Positions 5,262 to 13,921 of a stretch of 64,000 nt of DNA are shown in pieces. The DNA lies in NCBI GenBank assembly GCA_041746105.1, contig JBGTHP010000003.1, positions 62,001-126,000 of the forward strand, written 5' to 3'. Position 1 is the stretch's first letter. The number at the start of each line of letters is the position of its first letter. Source of the DNA: JBFHRE01 sp041746105. Its GTDB lineage: Bacteria > Actinomycetota > Acidimicrobiia > Spongiisociales > ZC4RG35. Made by a program: the position numbers and the translations under genes. The notes beneath the pieces are model-generated. The model had not been told where the DNA came from, made no database searches, and was given only the letters and a program-made list of their open reading frames with translations.

Positions 5262-7397
5262 TCAATCGGCGGTCAGTTTTATCGCCAAAATGGTGGCGTC
5301 GTCATCGGCATCCCCGGCCATCGCCATCAAACTATCGACAATGGATCGGGGGACCGGCGCCACCGCATCCAGCGCAGACATCAGTATTCCCAGTGACTCG
5401 TCGATGCCTCTGTCTCTGCGTTCGACCACCCCATCGGTATAAAAGACGACGCACTCCTCAGATTCGAGAGTCATTCGCAACCCGGGACCCCCAGGTCTGC
5501 TCAAGCCCAGCGGCGGATTGGTGGGGACATCGAGCATCCTCGCACCCGATCCTGCAATCACAATCGGAGGAAGGTGGCCTGCGGAGAAGAACTCGACCGT
5601 GCGCGAAGACGGTTCAACCGTCGCACAGAGGACGGTGGCGCAAAGGGCCCCCTGGTCGACATCCGAGACCAAACCGAGCGCGGCGAGCGCATCAGCCGGT
5701 TTGCGGCCGTCGATGAGGAGCATCCGAAGGGAGTGACGGAGTTGTGCCATCGTGGCCACGGCTTCGAGCCCACGGCCGACCACGTCTCCAATGATGTACA
5801 CGTGCGTGCCGGCGCCCAGGTCGACCACGTCGTACCAATCACCGCCGACCCCGCCGACTCCAGATGGCTTGTATGCGGCCTCCGCCGTCACACCGGGCCG
5901 CCTCACGTCGACCGGTGGCGCGAGCGCCTTTTGGAGACCCACCGCCACCTTCTCTCGCTCCTCGAACAGAGCGGCTCTGCCGAGTGCGACTGAAACGTGA
6001 CGGCTGAACGCATCGAACAGGGCGCGATCGTCGTCGGAGAACCGGTGCTGGTTCTGATATACCAAACCGATGGCGCCGGTGAGAACCGTCCCCGTGACTG
6101 GCAGGGCACAGAACGCTCCGTCCTCGGCTGTCACCCCTCGGAGACTCGGATACCTGGCCACGAGGTCGGAGAGGCTTTCGCAGAACACCGCGCGACCGGT
6201 CCTCAGTGTTTCGGCTAGCGGACCGGGTCTCGCGAGATGGTCGCGGAATCCTTCGAGTGCTTCGGGAGCGTAACCGAAGCTGCCGATGATTTCGGGTCCG
6301 GCGTCGCTTGCCCAGACGATCGAGCCGCGGTCGGCGCGGGCGGCGGCGACGGTGAGGCGGGCGGCTGTTTCAGCGACCTCGGCCACCGACCCCGCCGACG
6401 TGAGGCTCGTGATCAGTTGCTGAAGCACACCGAGCCGGCGGGCGATCCTCTCTGCGCGATCCTTTTCGGCGACCATCGACTCGAACAGTCTGGCTCCGTC
6501 CAGCGCGTGGCCCGCGCGCTGGGCAAACTCCTCGGCGAATGCCAGATCGGACTGATCGAATCTCCTACCTGCGCCGGCCGACACCAGGCTGAGGAGCCCT
6601 AGAACATCGCCTCGCGCCATGAGCGGAATCGTCATCGCCGACCGAAGTCCCAACGAGCGAAGAATCTCCAGATGTCTGGCATCCACGGCGGCTTCGACGA
6701 GTAAATCGTCGTTGACGTCCTCGACCAGGATCGGTTCTCTCGACTCGAGGACCAATGCTGCGATCCCTTCCGGCTCCGGAGGTGGTGGGTATTCCTCTGC
6801 CAGCCGAAGGGCCAGGGCTACGAGGCTCGGATCTCGGTGTGCCACCACGTGATTGCGCAGCCGTCCAGAATCGTCGAGTGTCTGAATCACGCACCAGTCC
6901 ACGATGTGCTCGGTCAGCAACTCTGCAACCCGCTCGAGCGTCTGATCGACATCGAGCGAACCGGCCAGCATCTTGCCGGCAGCAGCGAGGAATCGGTTGT
7001 GCTCGCCGAGCCGCCGCTGCTGGGTGACGTCCGAGACGATCCCCACCACCCTGGCGATGTTCCCTTGATCGTCCGTTATCGGATGGCCGCGAGCTCTCAG
7101 CCACCGGATCTCGCCGTTCTGGAGGGTGATCCGGTGCTCGAACTCGTAGTCCTCGAAGTTATCGGCAGCCCGGGTGACGGCGTCCTGAACCGTCGGTTGG
7201 TCATCGGGGTGGACGAGCCCGAGGTAGTCCTCATAGGAAGACGGCTGGTACTCGGAATCCCGGCCGAACAGCGGGCCTGTCGCCCTCGACCACGCGATCT
7301 TGTTGGTGGCCACATCCCATGCCCAGACCCCCATGCCGGTGCCTTCCAGGGCCTCTTGCAGTTCGACGAAGGACCTCAGCTGATCGGAGTGGGGCAC
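5262..7397 (-). CDS. PAS-GAF-GAF-PP2C (SpoIIE/RsbU-type) serine phosphatase
   Basis: 711 residues. A PAS/PAC fold spans about 12-130 (GVWAWDVATNKIAWS, LVHPDDQP, GEIRWLRARGHPI, VGIVSDVTQQ). Two GAF domains cover about 140-300 and 330-480. A SpoIIE-type PP2C domain covers about 495-711, with GGDWYDVVDLG, IGDVVGRGLEAV and FYTDGVVERRD carrying the metal-binding aspartates. By family knowledge it dephosphorylates STAS antagonists in response to a sensed signal and so releases the sigma factor. It is the only phosphatase near the STAS, kinase and sigma genes, so it is probably their input. No transmembrane segment is seen, so it should be cytosolic. Its own upstream region has no SigB-type promoter. 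Confidence 0.93.
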   Translation of the reverse strand: MPHSDQLRSFVELQEALEGTGMGVWAWDVATNKIAWSRATGPLFGRDSEYQPSSYEDYLGLVHPDDQPTVQDAVTRAADNFEDYEFEHRITLQNGEIRWLRARGHPITDDQGNIARVVGIVSDVTQQRRLGEHNRFLAAAGKMLAGSLDVDQTLERVAELLTEHIVDWCVIQTLDDSGRLRNHVVAHRDPSLVALALRLAEEYPPPPEPEGIAALVLESREPILVEDVNDDLLVEAAVDARHLEILRSLGLRSAMTIPLMARGDVLGLLSLVSAGAGRRFDQSDLAFAEEFAQRAGHALDGARLFESMVAEKDRAERIARRLGVLQQLITSLTSAGSVAEVAETAARLTVAAARADRGSIVWASDAGPEIIGSFGYAPEALEGFRDHLARPGPLAETLRTGRAVFCESLSDLVARYPSLRGVTAEDGAFCALPVTGTVLTGAIGLVYQNQHRFSDDDRALFDAFSRHVSVALGRAALFEEREKVAVGLQKALAPPVDVRRPGVTAEAAYKPSGVGGVGGDWYDVVDLGAGTHVYIIGDVVGRGLEAVATMAQLRHSLRMLLIDGRKPADALAALGLVSDVDQGALCATVLCATVEPSSRTVEFFSAGHLPPIVIAGSGARMLDVPTNPPLGLSRPGGPGLRMTLESEECVVFYTDGVVERRDRGIDESLGILMSALDAVAPVPRSIVDSLMAMAGDADDDATILAIKLTAD

Positions 7398-7576
7398 GAT
7401 GTGCTCATATCCTCATGCTCATACGTGGGGGCACTGCGGCGAGGATACGAGGTGGCGTCGAGGACGTCCAATGGAAGCCTCGCAAAGTGACTAGTCCCCG
7501 GCCATCCCCGAATACGTCGATTGTTGGTTGAATCCCGAAGTCGGCGGTCAAGGCAAAGTGCCCGACGCCGTGGCTT

Positions 7577-8773
7577 TCAGAGTGGGTCGCTTTCGTCGGT
7601 CGCCAGCCGGGCGGCCAGCCAGGTCGTGAGTGGCACCGCGGCGACGAGGCCGATTGATCCGACCAAGGTTCGGACGATCTCGACGGCCACCACCTCGGAG
7701 TTGGCGACGATCCCGAGCGGCAATTCGGAAAGGGTGAACAGCAACAGCAATGGCATTGCGGCGCCGGCGTAGGCGAGGAGAAGAGTGTTGACGGTTGATG
7801 CGATGTGGTCTCGGCCCACCCGCAAACCTCCCGCGAACAGCTCTGCGGCAGATGATGCCGGGTTGGCCCGCCGCAATTCAAAGACGGTGGAAGCCTGGGT
7901 GACGGTGATGTCGTCGAGCGCTCCGAGGGTGCCGAGCACGGTTCCGGCCAGCACCAGCCCCCGGATATCCACGCCATCCACGAAGGTGAGGAATAGGGCT
8001 TCCTCACTTGCGAACCCTGAGAACCGTGCCATCGCCATGACCACGGCCGAAAGAGCCACGGTGATTGCCAGGGCGGCGAAGGTGCCAATGGCGGCGACGT
8101 GGGTCAGGTTTCGCCAGCCATGAGCGAGATAGAGAGCCAGCAGCGCAATCGCAGATCCGCCCACTGACGCCACCAGTACCGGACTCTCGCCGGCAAGGAT
8201 TGCCGGGGCGATGAACACCACGAGCACCATCACCGATGCAACCAGCCCGCCGAGGGCGGCAAGACCGCGGAGCCGGCCCAAACCCACCACGGCCGCGGCG
8301 AACAGGAAGGTCAAGCCCCAGAGCAATGGCCGGCGCTCTCGATCCGCATATTGAAAACTGAACAGGGGGTCGGCGTCGGCGATGACGTTTAACACGACTC
8401 GATCGCCAGGCTCGAAATAGGGCGCCGACCCCAACAGCTGGAACTCCTGGGTCGCGACCGTGCCCGCATCCTCACCTTCGAGAATCTGAAAGGTGACTCT
8501 GTGGCACTCCAGATCAGGGGCGAAGGAGCAGGAGCCGTCGGTCGCATCGGTAACGATGCTCTTGACCACCTCGGAGGCGAGACCGAGCCCTCCGCGATCG
8601 ATGTCCGGCTTCGATCGTGGCCACAGGGCGATGAGGCCAACCACGGTCAACACCGCCAGCACGAGGATGGTTGTGACCAACCAGTTGGTCTTGAGTCTGG
8701 TGTCCGGTCCCACCAAACGATCGAGATCAGGATGCCTGTCCACCACGAATGTCCTAACTGAAACTGGTGTCAT
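7577..8773 (-). CDS. YibE/F-like membrane protein
   Basis: 398 residues from the ATG 6 bases after AGGAGG; an upstream GTG is less likely. One N-terminal membrane helix (TILVLAVLTVVGLIALWP) precedes an extracytoplasmic beta-rich segment, residues ~60-150 (FQILEGEDAGTVATQEFQLL, FEPGDRVVLNV). Seven or more helices follow, with DDITVTQASTVFELRRANP and RDHIASTVNTLLLAYAGAA, which are hallmarks of YibE/F proteins. The function of the family is not established; transport has been proposed. It has a single-gene context, divergent from the copper operon. Confidence 0.87.
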   Translation of the reverse strand: MTPVSVRTFVVDRHPDLDRLVGPDTRLKTNWLVTTILVLAVLTVVGLIALWPRSKPDIDRGGLGLASEVVKSIVTDATDGSCSFAPDLECHRVTFQILEGEDAGTVATQEFQLLGSAPYFEPGDRVVLNVIADADPLFSFQYADRERRPLLWGLTFLFAAAVVGLGRLRGLAALGGLVASVMVLVVFIAPAILAGESPVLVASVGGSAIALLALYLAHGWRNLTHVAAIGTFAALAITVALSAVVMAMARFSGFASEEALFLTFVDGVDIRGLVLAGTVLGTLGALDDITVTQASTVFELRRANPASSAAELFAGGLRVGRDHIASTVNTLLLAYAGAAMPLLLLFTLSELPLGIVANSEVVAVEIVRTLVGSIGLVAAVPLTTWLAARLATDESDPL

Positions 8774-8995
8774 TGTCGCCTCCTGGCCGACCAATTTCGG
8801 GGATCAGGTGGCGGATCCGGCGATGGCCCTGCGCCTGCCGGCGAACGTTGGAGAGAATCGGCCCCCGTTCGAGATATGTCCACCACGGGTCGACGTTCGC
8901 TGCCTCCCAAGATTGTCACGTCCGGCCATCGAGGCCTTTCCGGTCCCAACTTCGGGTGGAACCCGGTCCCGGTCTGGCTGCCTCCGTCCCGACAC

Positions 8996-9040
8996 TTGAC
9001 AGAAACTGTCCGGTTCTATACATTACCCCCCTAGGGTATA
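8996..9040 (+). promoter_or_regulatory. Copper-operon promoter with CsoR-type operator
   Basis: A TTGACA box (8996-9001) and TACATT (9019-9024) are spaced by 17 bases. The GC-centred inverted repeat TTACCCCCCTAGGGTATA (9023-9040) overlaps the -10 region and start site. CsoR operators typically have this C-run/G-run architecture (TACCC...GGGTA), so CsoR would block RNA polymerase in the absence of Cu(I). Confidence 0.82.
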
Positions 9041-9053
9041 AGTAGGAGCACCG

Positions 9054-9338
9054 ATGCGAGGATATGAGATAAACAAGGCCGACTATCTGAAGCGGTTGGC
9101 CCGGATAGAAGGTCAGGTCCGGGGTCTTCAGCGGATGGTCTCCGAGGACAAGTACTGCATCGACGTTTTGACCCAGGTCAACGCTGTATCCGCAGCACTC
9201 AAGGGAGTGGCGGTCGGATTGCTCGACGAACACGTCCGGCATTGCGTGCGCGAAGCCGCCGTCACCGGTGATCAGCGAAGCGCAGACGAAATGATCAACG
9301 AGGCGACCAAGGCGATCGAGCGCCTGGTCCGATCCTGA
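9054..9338 (+). CDS. csoR: Copper-sensing repressor CsoR
   Basis: 94 residues of the all-helical DUF156 family. The Cu(I) ligand set is visible: Cys35 (KYCIDVL), His60 (LLDEH) and Cys64 (VRHCV), the C-H-C pattern of CsoR rather than RcnR. The LKRLARIEGQVRGLQRMV helix is the family DNA-binding surface. It should repress its own promoter and the downstream ATPase and release DNA on Cu(I) binding. Nine bases separate it from copB. Confidence 0.93.
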   Translation: MRGYEINKADYLKRLARIEGQVRGLQRMVSEDKYCIDVLTQVNAVSAALKGVAVGLLDEHVRHCVREAAVTGDQRSADEMINEATKAIERLVRS

Positions 9339-9347
9339 GAGAGCGAA

Positions 9348-11444
9348 ATGAGCACACACAACCGCCAGACCCACGACCGGCACGGGGACCACGAGAGCCA
9401 CGGCATGTCAACAACAACCGACATGGACACCTCGACGGATCCGCAGCACGGCTTTCAGGGCGAACACGGCGGGCACGACAAGCACGCCGGTCACAGCGTG
9501 GCCATGTTCCGCGATCGGTTCTGGCTTTCGTTGGTCCTGACACTGCCTGTTGTCTTCTACAGCGAGATGATCCAGGAGTGGTTCGGCTACTCCGCTCCGA
9601 CGTTCCCCGGCTCGGACTGGGCTTCCCCGATCCTGGGAACGATCATCTTCTTGTATGGAGGATCGCCCTTTCTGAAGGGTGCGGTCCAAGAGGCGCGCGA
9701 TCGCCAGCCTGGGATGATGCTCTTGATCGGGATGGCGATCACAGTCGCCCTTCTCGCGTCGGCTGCCACCACGCTCGGCTGGTTCGACCTCGAGTTCTGG
9801 TGGGAACTGGCCGCTCTGATCACGATCATGCTCCTTGGCCATTGGATGGAGATGAGAGCCATCGGTCAGGCCAGGGGAGCGCTGGCCGCACTGGCCGAAC
9901 TCCTCCCGGATGAAGCGGAAAGGGTCACCGATGGTGGCACCGAGACGGTGTCACTGGGCGAACTCTCTCTCGACGACATAGTTCTGGTGCGTCCCGGTGG
10001 CCGGATCCCTGCCGACGGAGAGATTGTCTCCGGTGAAGTCGAGGTGGACGAGTCGATGGTGACCGGTGAGTCAAAGCCCGTCGCCAAACAACCCGGCGAC
10101 CAGGTGGTTGCCGGCACGGTCGCCACCGACAACTCGGTCCGGGTACGGATCATGGCGGTGGGCGAAGACACCGCTCTCGCCGGAATCCAACGGTTAGTCG
10201 CCCAGGCCCAGGAGTCGAGTTCCCGGGCCCAGGTGCTCGCCGACCGTGCAGCCGCCCTGCTCTTCTACGTGGCGGTAGGCGCGGCACTGGTCACCGCTAT
10301 TGCGTGGCTGATCGTCGGCCGGCCTGACCAGGCCGTTGTGAGCACCGTTGCCGTTTTGGTGATCGCCTGTCCGCACGCTCTGGGTTTGGCGATACCTCTG
10401 GTCATCGCCATTTCCACCTCGATGGCAGCCCGCAACGGGATCCTGGTCAAGGATCGACTCGCATTGGAGCGGATGCGCAATATCGACGTGGTGCTATTCG
10501 ACAAAACCGGCACCCTCACCAAGGGAAGCCACAAACTGTCAGGTGTCGGAGCCGCTGCCGGTACCGACGAGGATCGGCTATTGGCGGTGGCCGCTTCGGT
10601 AGAAGCCGACTCCGAGCACCCATTGGCTCGCGCCATTGTCACGGCAGCAGCCGAACGCGGCTCGGTACCAACTGCCACCGGCTTCAATTCGATGATCGGC
10701 CGCGGTGTCGAGGCGGACGTCGAGGGACACCGGGTGGCAGTTGGTGGGCCGGCACTTCTCTCTGAACGCGGTCTCGACCTACCTCCAGAGGTAGAGGAAT
10801 CGGCGAACGGGTGGAAGCAAAGAGGGGCCGCCGTCCTATACGTGATCGAAGACGACCGGGTCATCGGTGCTCTCTCGATGGAAGACGAGATCCGACCGGA
10901 GTCGAAAGAGGCAGTCGAACAGCTGCACAAGCTCGGCGTCAAGGTGGCGATGATCACCGGCGACGCCCATCAGGTCGCCCACGCGGTAGGGGCCGCGCTC
11001 GGCATAGACCAGGTGTTGGCTGAGGTGCTTCCCGAGGACAAACACTCCAAGGTCGCCGAGCTTCAGGCACAAGGCATCCGAGTGGCCATGGTCGGCGACG
11101 GTGTCAACGATGCACCGGCCCTCGCCCAAGCCGACGTCGGTATCGCCATCGGAGCGGGAACCGACGTCGCCATCGAATCGGCCGGAATCGTGTTGGCCTC
11201 TGACGATCCTCGCGGCGTCGTCGGGATTCGGAGGCTCTCTCATGCCGGGTATCGGAAGATGATCCAGAACCTGGTGTGGGCCACCGGCTACAACGTGCTG
11301 GCGATACCGCTTGCCGCCGGAGCATTCGCGTGGGCGGGGTTTGTGCTTGCCCCCGCCGCCGCGGCGGTGTTGATGAGCGCATCAACGGTCATCGTGGCCA
11401 TCAACGCCCAGTTCCTACGGCGTCTGGAAATCCGTTCGGCATGA
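9348..11444 (+). CDS. copB: CopB-type copper P1B-ATPase
   Basis: 698 residues. The N-terminus has ten histidines in the first 50 residues and no CxxC heavy-metal domain. The actuator has TGES (239-242), the sixth membrane helix carries CPH (341-343), the phosphorylation site is D385-KTGTLT, and the hinge is MVGDGVNDAPA (~580). CPH with a His-rich N-tail is the P1B-3/CopB pattern, exporting Cu(II) or Cu(I)/Ag from the cytosol. CPC would have suggested CopA. It is controlled by the CsoR operator, and its last codon overlaps the start of the cytochrome gene. Confidence 0.93.
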   Translation: MSTHNRQTHDRHGDHESHGMSTTTDMDTSTDPQHGFQGEHGGHDKHAGHSVAMFRDRFWLSLVLTLPVVFYSEMIQEWFGYSAPTFPGSDWASPILGTIIFLYGGSPFLKGAVQEARDRQPGMMLLIGMAITVALLASAATTLGWFDLEFWWELAALITIMLLGHWMEMRAIGQARGALAALAELLPDEAERVTDGGTETVSLGELSLDDIVLVRPGGRIPADGEIVSGEVEVDESMVTGESKPVAKQPGDQVVAGTVATDNSVRVRIMAVGEDTALAGIQRLVAQAQESSSRAQVLADRAAALLFYVAVGAALVTAIAWLIVGRPDQAVVSTVAVLVIACPHALGLAIPLVIAISTSMAARNGILVKDRLALERMRNIDVVLFDKTGTLTKGSHKLSGVGAAAGTDEDRLLAVAASVEADSEHPLARAIVTAAAERGSVPTATGFNSMIGRGVEADVEGHRVAVGGPALLSERGLDLPPEVEESANGWKQRGAAVLYVIEDDRVIGALSMEDEIRPESKEAVEQLHKLGVKVAMITGDAHQVAHAVGAALGIDQVLAEVLPEDKHSKVAELQAQGIRVAMVGDGVNDAPALAQADVGIAIGAGTDVAIESAGIVLASDDPRGVVGIRRLSHAGYRKMIQNLVWATGYNVLAIPLAAGAFAWAGFVLAPAAAAVLMSASTVIVAINAQFLRRLEIRSA

Positions 11445-11818
11445 AGATTCCGACCCTCATGCTCGCCGCGATGACCATCACAGGGTGCGTCGGTACTTCT
11501 GACACCACGATCCGGGCCCAGGACCTGGATCTGGTGGCCACCGGCGAGCAGCTGTATGCCGCAAAATGTGCCGAATGCCATGGTGCCGACCTCAGGGGCA
11601 CCGACAGGGGACCGTCACTCCTCTCGGAGGTTTACGAGCCTGGCCACCATGGGGACGGATCTTTCCAGTTGGCGGTTCAGGCCGGTTCTCGGGCCCATCA
11701 TTGGACTTTCGGCGACATGCCACCGATTGAAGGTCTATCCGTCGATGACGTGACGGCCATCGTCGCTTTCGTCCGCGAGCAGCAAGCGATCCACGGTTTC
11801 GAACCGTATCCGCCGTGA
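11441..11818 (+). CDS. c-type cytochrome lipoprotein
   Basis: 125 residues; the ATG overlaps the copB stop (ATGA). A short signal peptide ends in a lipobox-like ITGC, so it is likely membrane-anchored on the outer face. A single class I cytochrome c domain has heme motif CAECH (GEQLYAAKCAECHGADLRG) and an axial-ligand candidate in WTFGDMPPIEG, followed by the VDDVTAIVAFVREQQ helix. A coupled cytochrome after a copper exporter suggests oxidative handling of copper or a link to the respiratory chain, but this is inference. The much longer upstream frame overlaps copB and is not coding. Confidence 0.85.
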   Translation: MKIPTLMLAAMTITGCVGTSDTTIRAQDLDLVATGEQLYAAKCAECHGADLRGTDRGPSLLSEVYEPGHHGDGSFQLAVQAGSRAHHWTFGDMPPIEGLSVDDVTAIVAFVREQQAIHGFEPYPP

Positions 11819-11844
11819 TGCGCGCGGTTGAACCCGACGGTGGT

Positions 11845-12267
11845 TCAGTCTTTGGGCTCGAGCTCTTCGAACAGGGTTATCTGGAGTCCCGCGGGTGCTT
11901 CCAGTCTCGAGTTGAGTGAACCCCACGGCGTCTCGACTGGCGGGGCGACAAGGTCGGCGCCGGCCGTTACCAACTCTGTGGTCGTCGTGGCGGCGTCTGC
12001 AACTTCGAAGGCGACCCGGAATTTCCGACTGACCTCGCGGCCGACCTCAAGGTGGTCGATCAGGTGTCTCTGGGCGGAATTGATGATCTCCAGTGTTGCC
12101 CGGCCTGCCTGCAGTGCGATAACGCGGGCTTGTCCCTCGCTCTCGACGAAGAACTCCTCTGGCAATCCCAACGCATCTCGATAGAAAGCCACTGCCGCAT
12201 CGAAATCATCGGCTTCGACCACCAGACGCAGCTGTTTGACCGTCGGTGTCGCTGCTGGATTCGCCAC
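11845..12267 (-). CDS. VOC (glyoxalase/bleomycin-resistance) family protein
   Basis: 140 residues with the two beta-alpha-beta-beta-beta halves of VOC proteins: KQLRLVVEADDFDAAVAFYRDALGL at the start, ATLEIINSAQ in the middle, and VAFEVADAATTTTELVTAGA and LEAPAGLQITLFEE in the second half. Metal ligands of glyoxalase I are not clearly conserved. The substrate cannot be deduced. It lies between the convergent copper operon and a TetR relic. Confidence 0.87.
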   Translation of the reverse strand: MANPAATPTVKQLRLVVEADDFDAAVAFYRDALGLPEEFFVESEGQARVIALQAGRATLEIINSAQRHLIDHLEVGREVSRKFRVAFEVADAATTTTELVTAGADLVAPPVETPWGSLNSRLEAPAGLQITLFEELEPKD

Positions 12268-12337
12268 AGGGACCTCCTATTCGGGACTTCGACTGTAGCG
12301 CCAGGACTTTGGAGGTTGCGGTCGTCGGGTTCCTGGA

Positions 12338-12838
12338 TCAATCGTCCGGCAGGGCGATCCGAGCCAACGAGTCGAGGAGAAGGTCGAGGCCGAAGTCGAA
12401 TTCACGGTCGACGCGGTATTCCGACCTCATCGCGTCTTCTCCGATCTCAGAAGGCGTGGCCGGCGTTCTCAATGGAAAAGCCGGCTTCCCGCAGGTTCCC
12501 GAGGATCGCGTTCGGATAGCGCAGGGCGCGCGGGCCCCATCGATCCGCCGGCTTCTAGCAACCCGATCGCCCAGGAGTGACGTATGAGGACCTGGCGCGC
12601 CGAGATCGCCCGCCGTCTCATTGCCTCGTGCCAGCCGTCGCCGCTGGCTGGAATCTCTGTCTCCCCGACCACGAGTTCGACGATCCCGTCAAGGATCTCG
12701 TCTTTGTTGGCGACGTGTTTGTACAACGACTTGCCTCGACGCCGAGCTCAGAGCCCAAACGGCGCATTGTCAGCAGGCCGAGCCCTTCTCTGTCTGCGAG
12801 GTTGAGAGCAGCTCCTAGGACACGCTCTCTGGTCAGGG
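12338..12838 (-). pseudogene. Frameshifted and internally deleted TetR-family regulator
   Basis: The minus strand encodes, in pieces, a TetR protein similar to the intact neighbour at 13117-13818. First comes LTRERVLGAALNLADREG and MRRLGSELGVEA. A one-base loss within what should read EAMSLYKHVANKDE shifts the frame, and SLYKHVANKDEILDGIVELV continues in another frame. Another shift follows near GPAR, into LRYPNAILGNLREAGF. Then comes a stop, a further shift, and the C-terminal EYRVDREFDFGLDLLLDSLA. The middle ligand-binding part is largely missing and no ATG/GTG/TTG start remains. Multiple independent lesions argue against a single sequencing error. It is presumably a decayed paralogue. Confidence 0.82.
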
Positions 12839-13116
12839 GCGGCCGATATATATGGGAGTGGAGCTATAACGTCCTCGGCAGCCCGCTCGAAGTCGGACTG
12901 TTGGCGGCAATCGTCTACTACGCCTGGACCTGGCCAAGGGTGGCGGTCACGGCGCCAAGGCTTTACGCCTGGCTGTTGCGGTGCGCGGTGGGATTTCAAA
13001 ACCGGGCGATCGGCATGGATTGCGAACCGCCCTCCACGAATCGCACCTCCCCGCTGCGAACTTTCGGCGATTCGCCCCGTATCCGGGGTGTAGAGCCTAA
13101 GGATCGGAGCGAGGCA

Positions 13117-13818
13117 TCATCGAAGGGCTTTTTGCTCGAGTCCGTCCAGGATGAGGTCAAGAGAGAACTCGAATTCGGTCTGGTCGTCGCACCAGCCGAG
13201 AGTGGCCTCGGGACCGTCATCGTGGGTCACTTCAGAGAGCATTCCAACCAGATAGGGCAGTTGGGCGGCGAGATTGGACAGCAGGGCCGTTGCCTCTTCG
13301 TCGGCGGCCGAGTCTTCTGGCGTGAACAGCTCCTGATTGAACCCAAGGGCGCGGCTCCCCAGCGCGTGCATGGCATGGTGCCCGAGATCGTTGGAGACGC
13401 CGCCCTCGACCATCACTCCCAGGATGGAGTCAAAGTACCGGACGAGGATCGGCGTCATCTTGGTCCGGGTCTCGATCACCTGCGGCGCCCACGGATGGCG
13501 AAGCATCACAGCGCGGGCGGTGAGTATCCAGCTACGAAGAATCGGCTTCCAATCCCGTTCGCCCTTGACCACCGAGAACCCTCCGAGATCCTTCTCGACC
13601 TCCTCGAGGAGCGACTCCACAACACCGTCGAGAAGGGCTTCCTTGTTGGCAACGTGGTAGTAGAGCGACATCGCCTCGACGCCCAACTCTTGCGCGAGGT
13701 TGCGCATTGTGACTGCCTCGATGCCTTGGGCGTCGGCGAGTTCGATGGCAGACCGCAGCACCCGGGCTCGGCTGAGCGGGATCCGCTGCTCGATTCCGTT
13801 CTCTTCGTCGGTGATCAT
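13117..13818 (-). CDS. TetR-family transcriptional regulator (TetR_C_1 type)
   Basis: 233 residues. The N-terminal helix-turn-helix (RARVLRSAIELADAQG, TMRNLAQELGVEAMSLYYHV) is followed by ANKEALLDGVVESLLEEV. The C-terminal ligand-binding domain has a YFDSILGVMVEGGVSNDLGHHAMHALGSR helix pattern. It is divergent from an oxidoreductase gene with a shared palindrome in between, so it probably represses that gene and itself until a small ligand binds. A broken relative lies just downstream. Confidence 0.92.
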   Translation of the reverse strand: MITDEENGIEQRIPLSRARVLRSAIELADAQGIEAVTMRNLAQELGVEAMSLYYHVANKEALLDGVVESLLEEVEKDLGGFSVVKGERDWKPILRSWILTARAVMLRHPWAPQVIETRTKMTPILVRYFDSILGVMVEGGVSNDLGHHAMHALGSRALGFNQELFTPEDSAADEEATALLSNLAAQLPYLVGMLSEVTHDDGPEATLGWCDDQTEFEFSLDLILDGLEQKALR

Positions 13819-13835
13819 GTTCGATGGCCATTGTA

Positions 13836-13880
13836 ACTTACGTGGTAAGTCTTGACAGACTTACGCTGTATGGTTATCTT
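13836..13880 (+). promoter_or_regulatory. Oxidoreductase promoter with TetR-type palindrome
   Basis: A perfect inverted repeat ACTTAC-GTG-GTAAGT (13836-13850) is followed at once by TTGACA (13852-13857), a 17-base spacer and TATCTT (13875-13880). A second half-site GACTTAC lies in the spacer. The site sits 18 bases before the divergent tetR start, so it could control both directions. Confidence 0.78.
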
Positions 13881-13921
13881 ACACCGTACGAGAAGTTTTG
13901 GCCGAGGATGAGGAGCTGCTG

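Noticed and set aside
9013..9039. GTTC-N17-GGGTAT as a fourth SigB-type promoter before csoR
   Set aside because: The -35 part does not match GTTT, and the GGGTA bases belong to the CsoR-type inverted repeat.
12577..13836. 419-codon plus-strand open frame
   Set aside because: It overlaps the intact TetR gene and the TetR relic on the other strand. A short hydrophobic stretch near 12850-12990 looked membrane-like but has no ribosome site or start.
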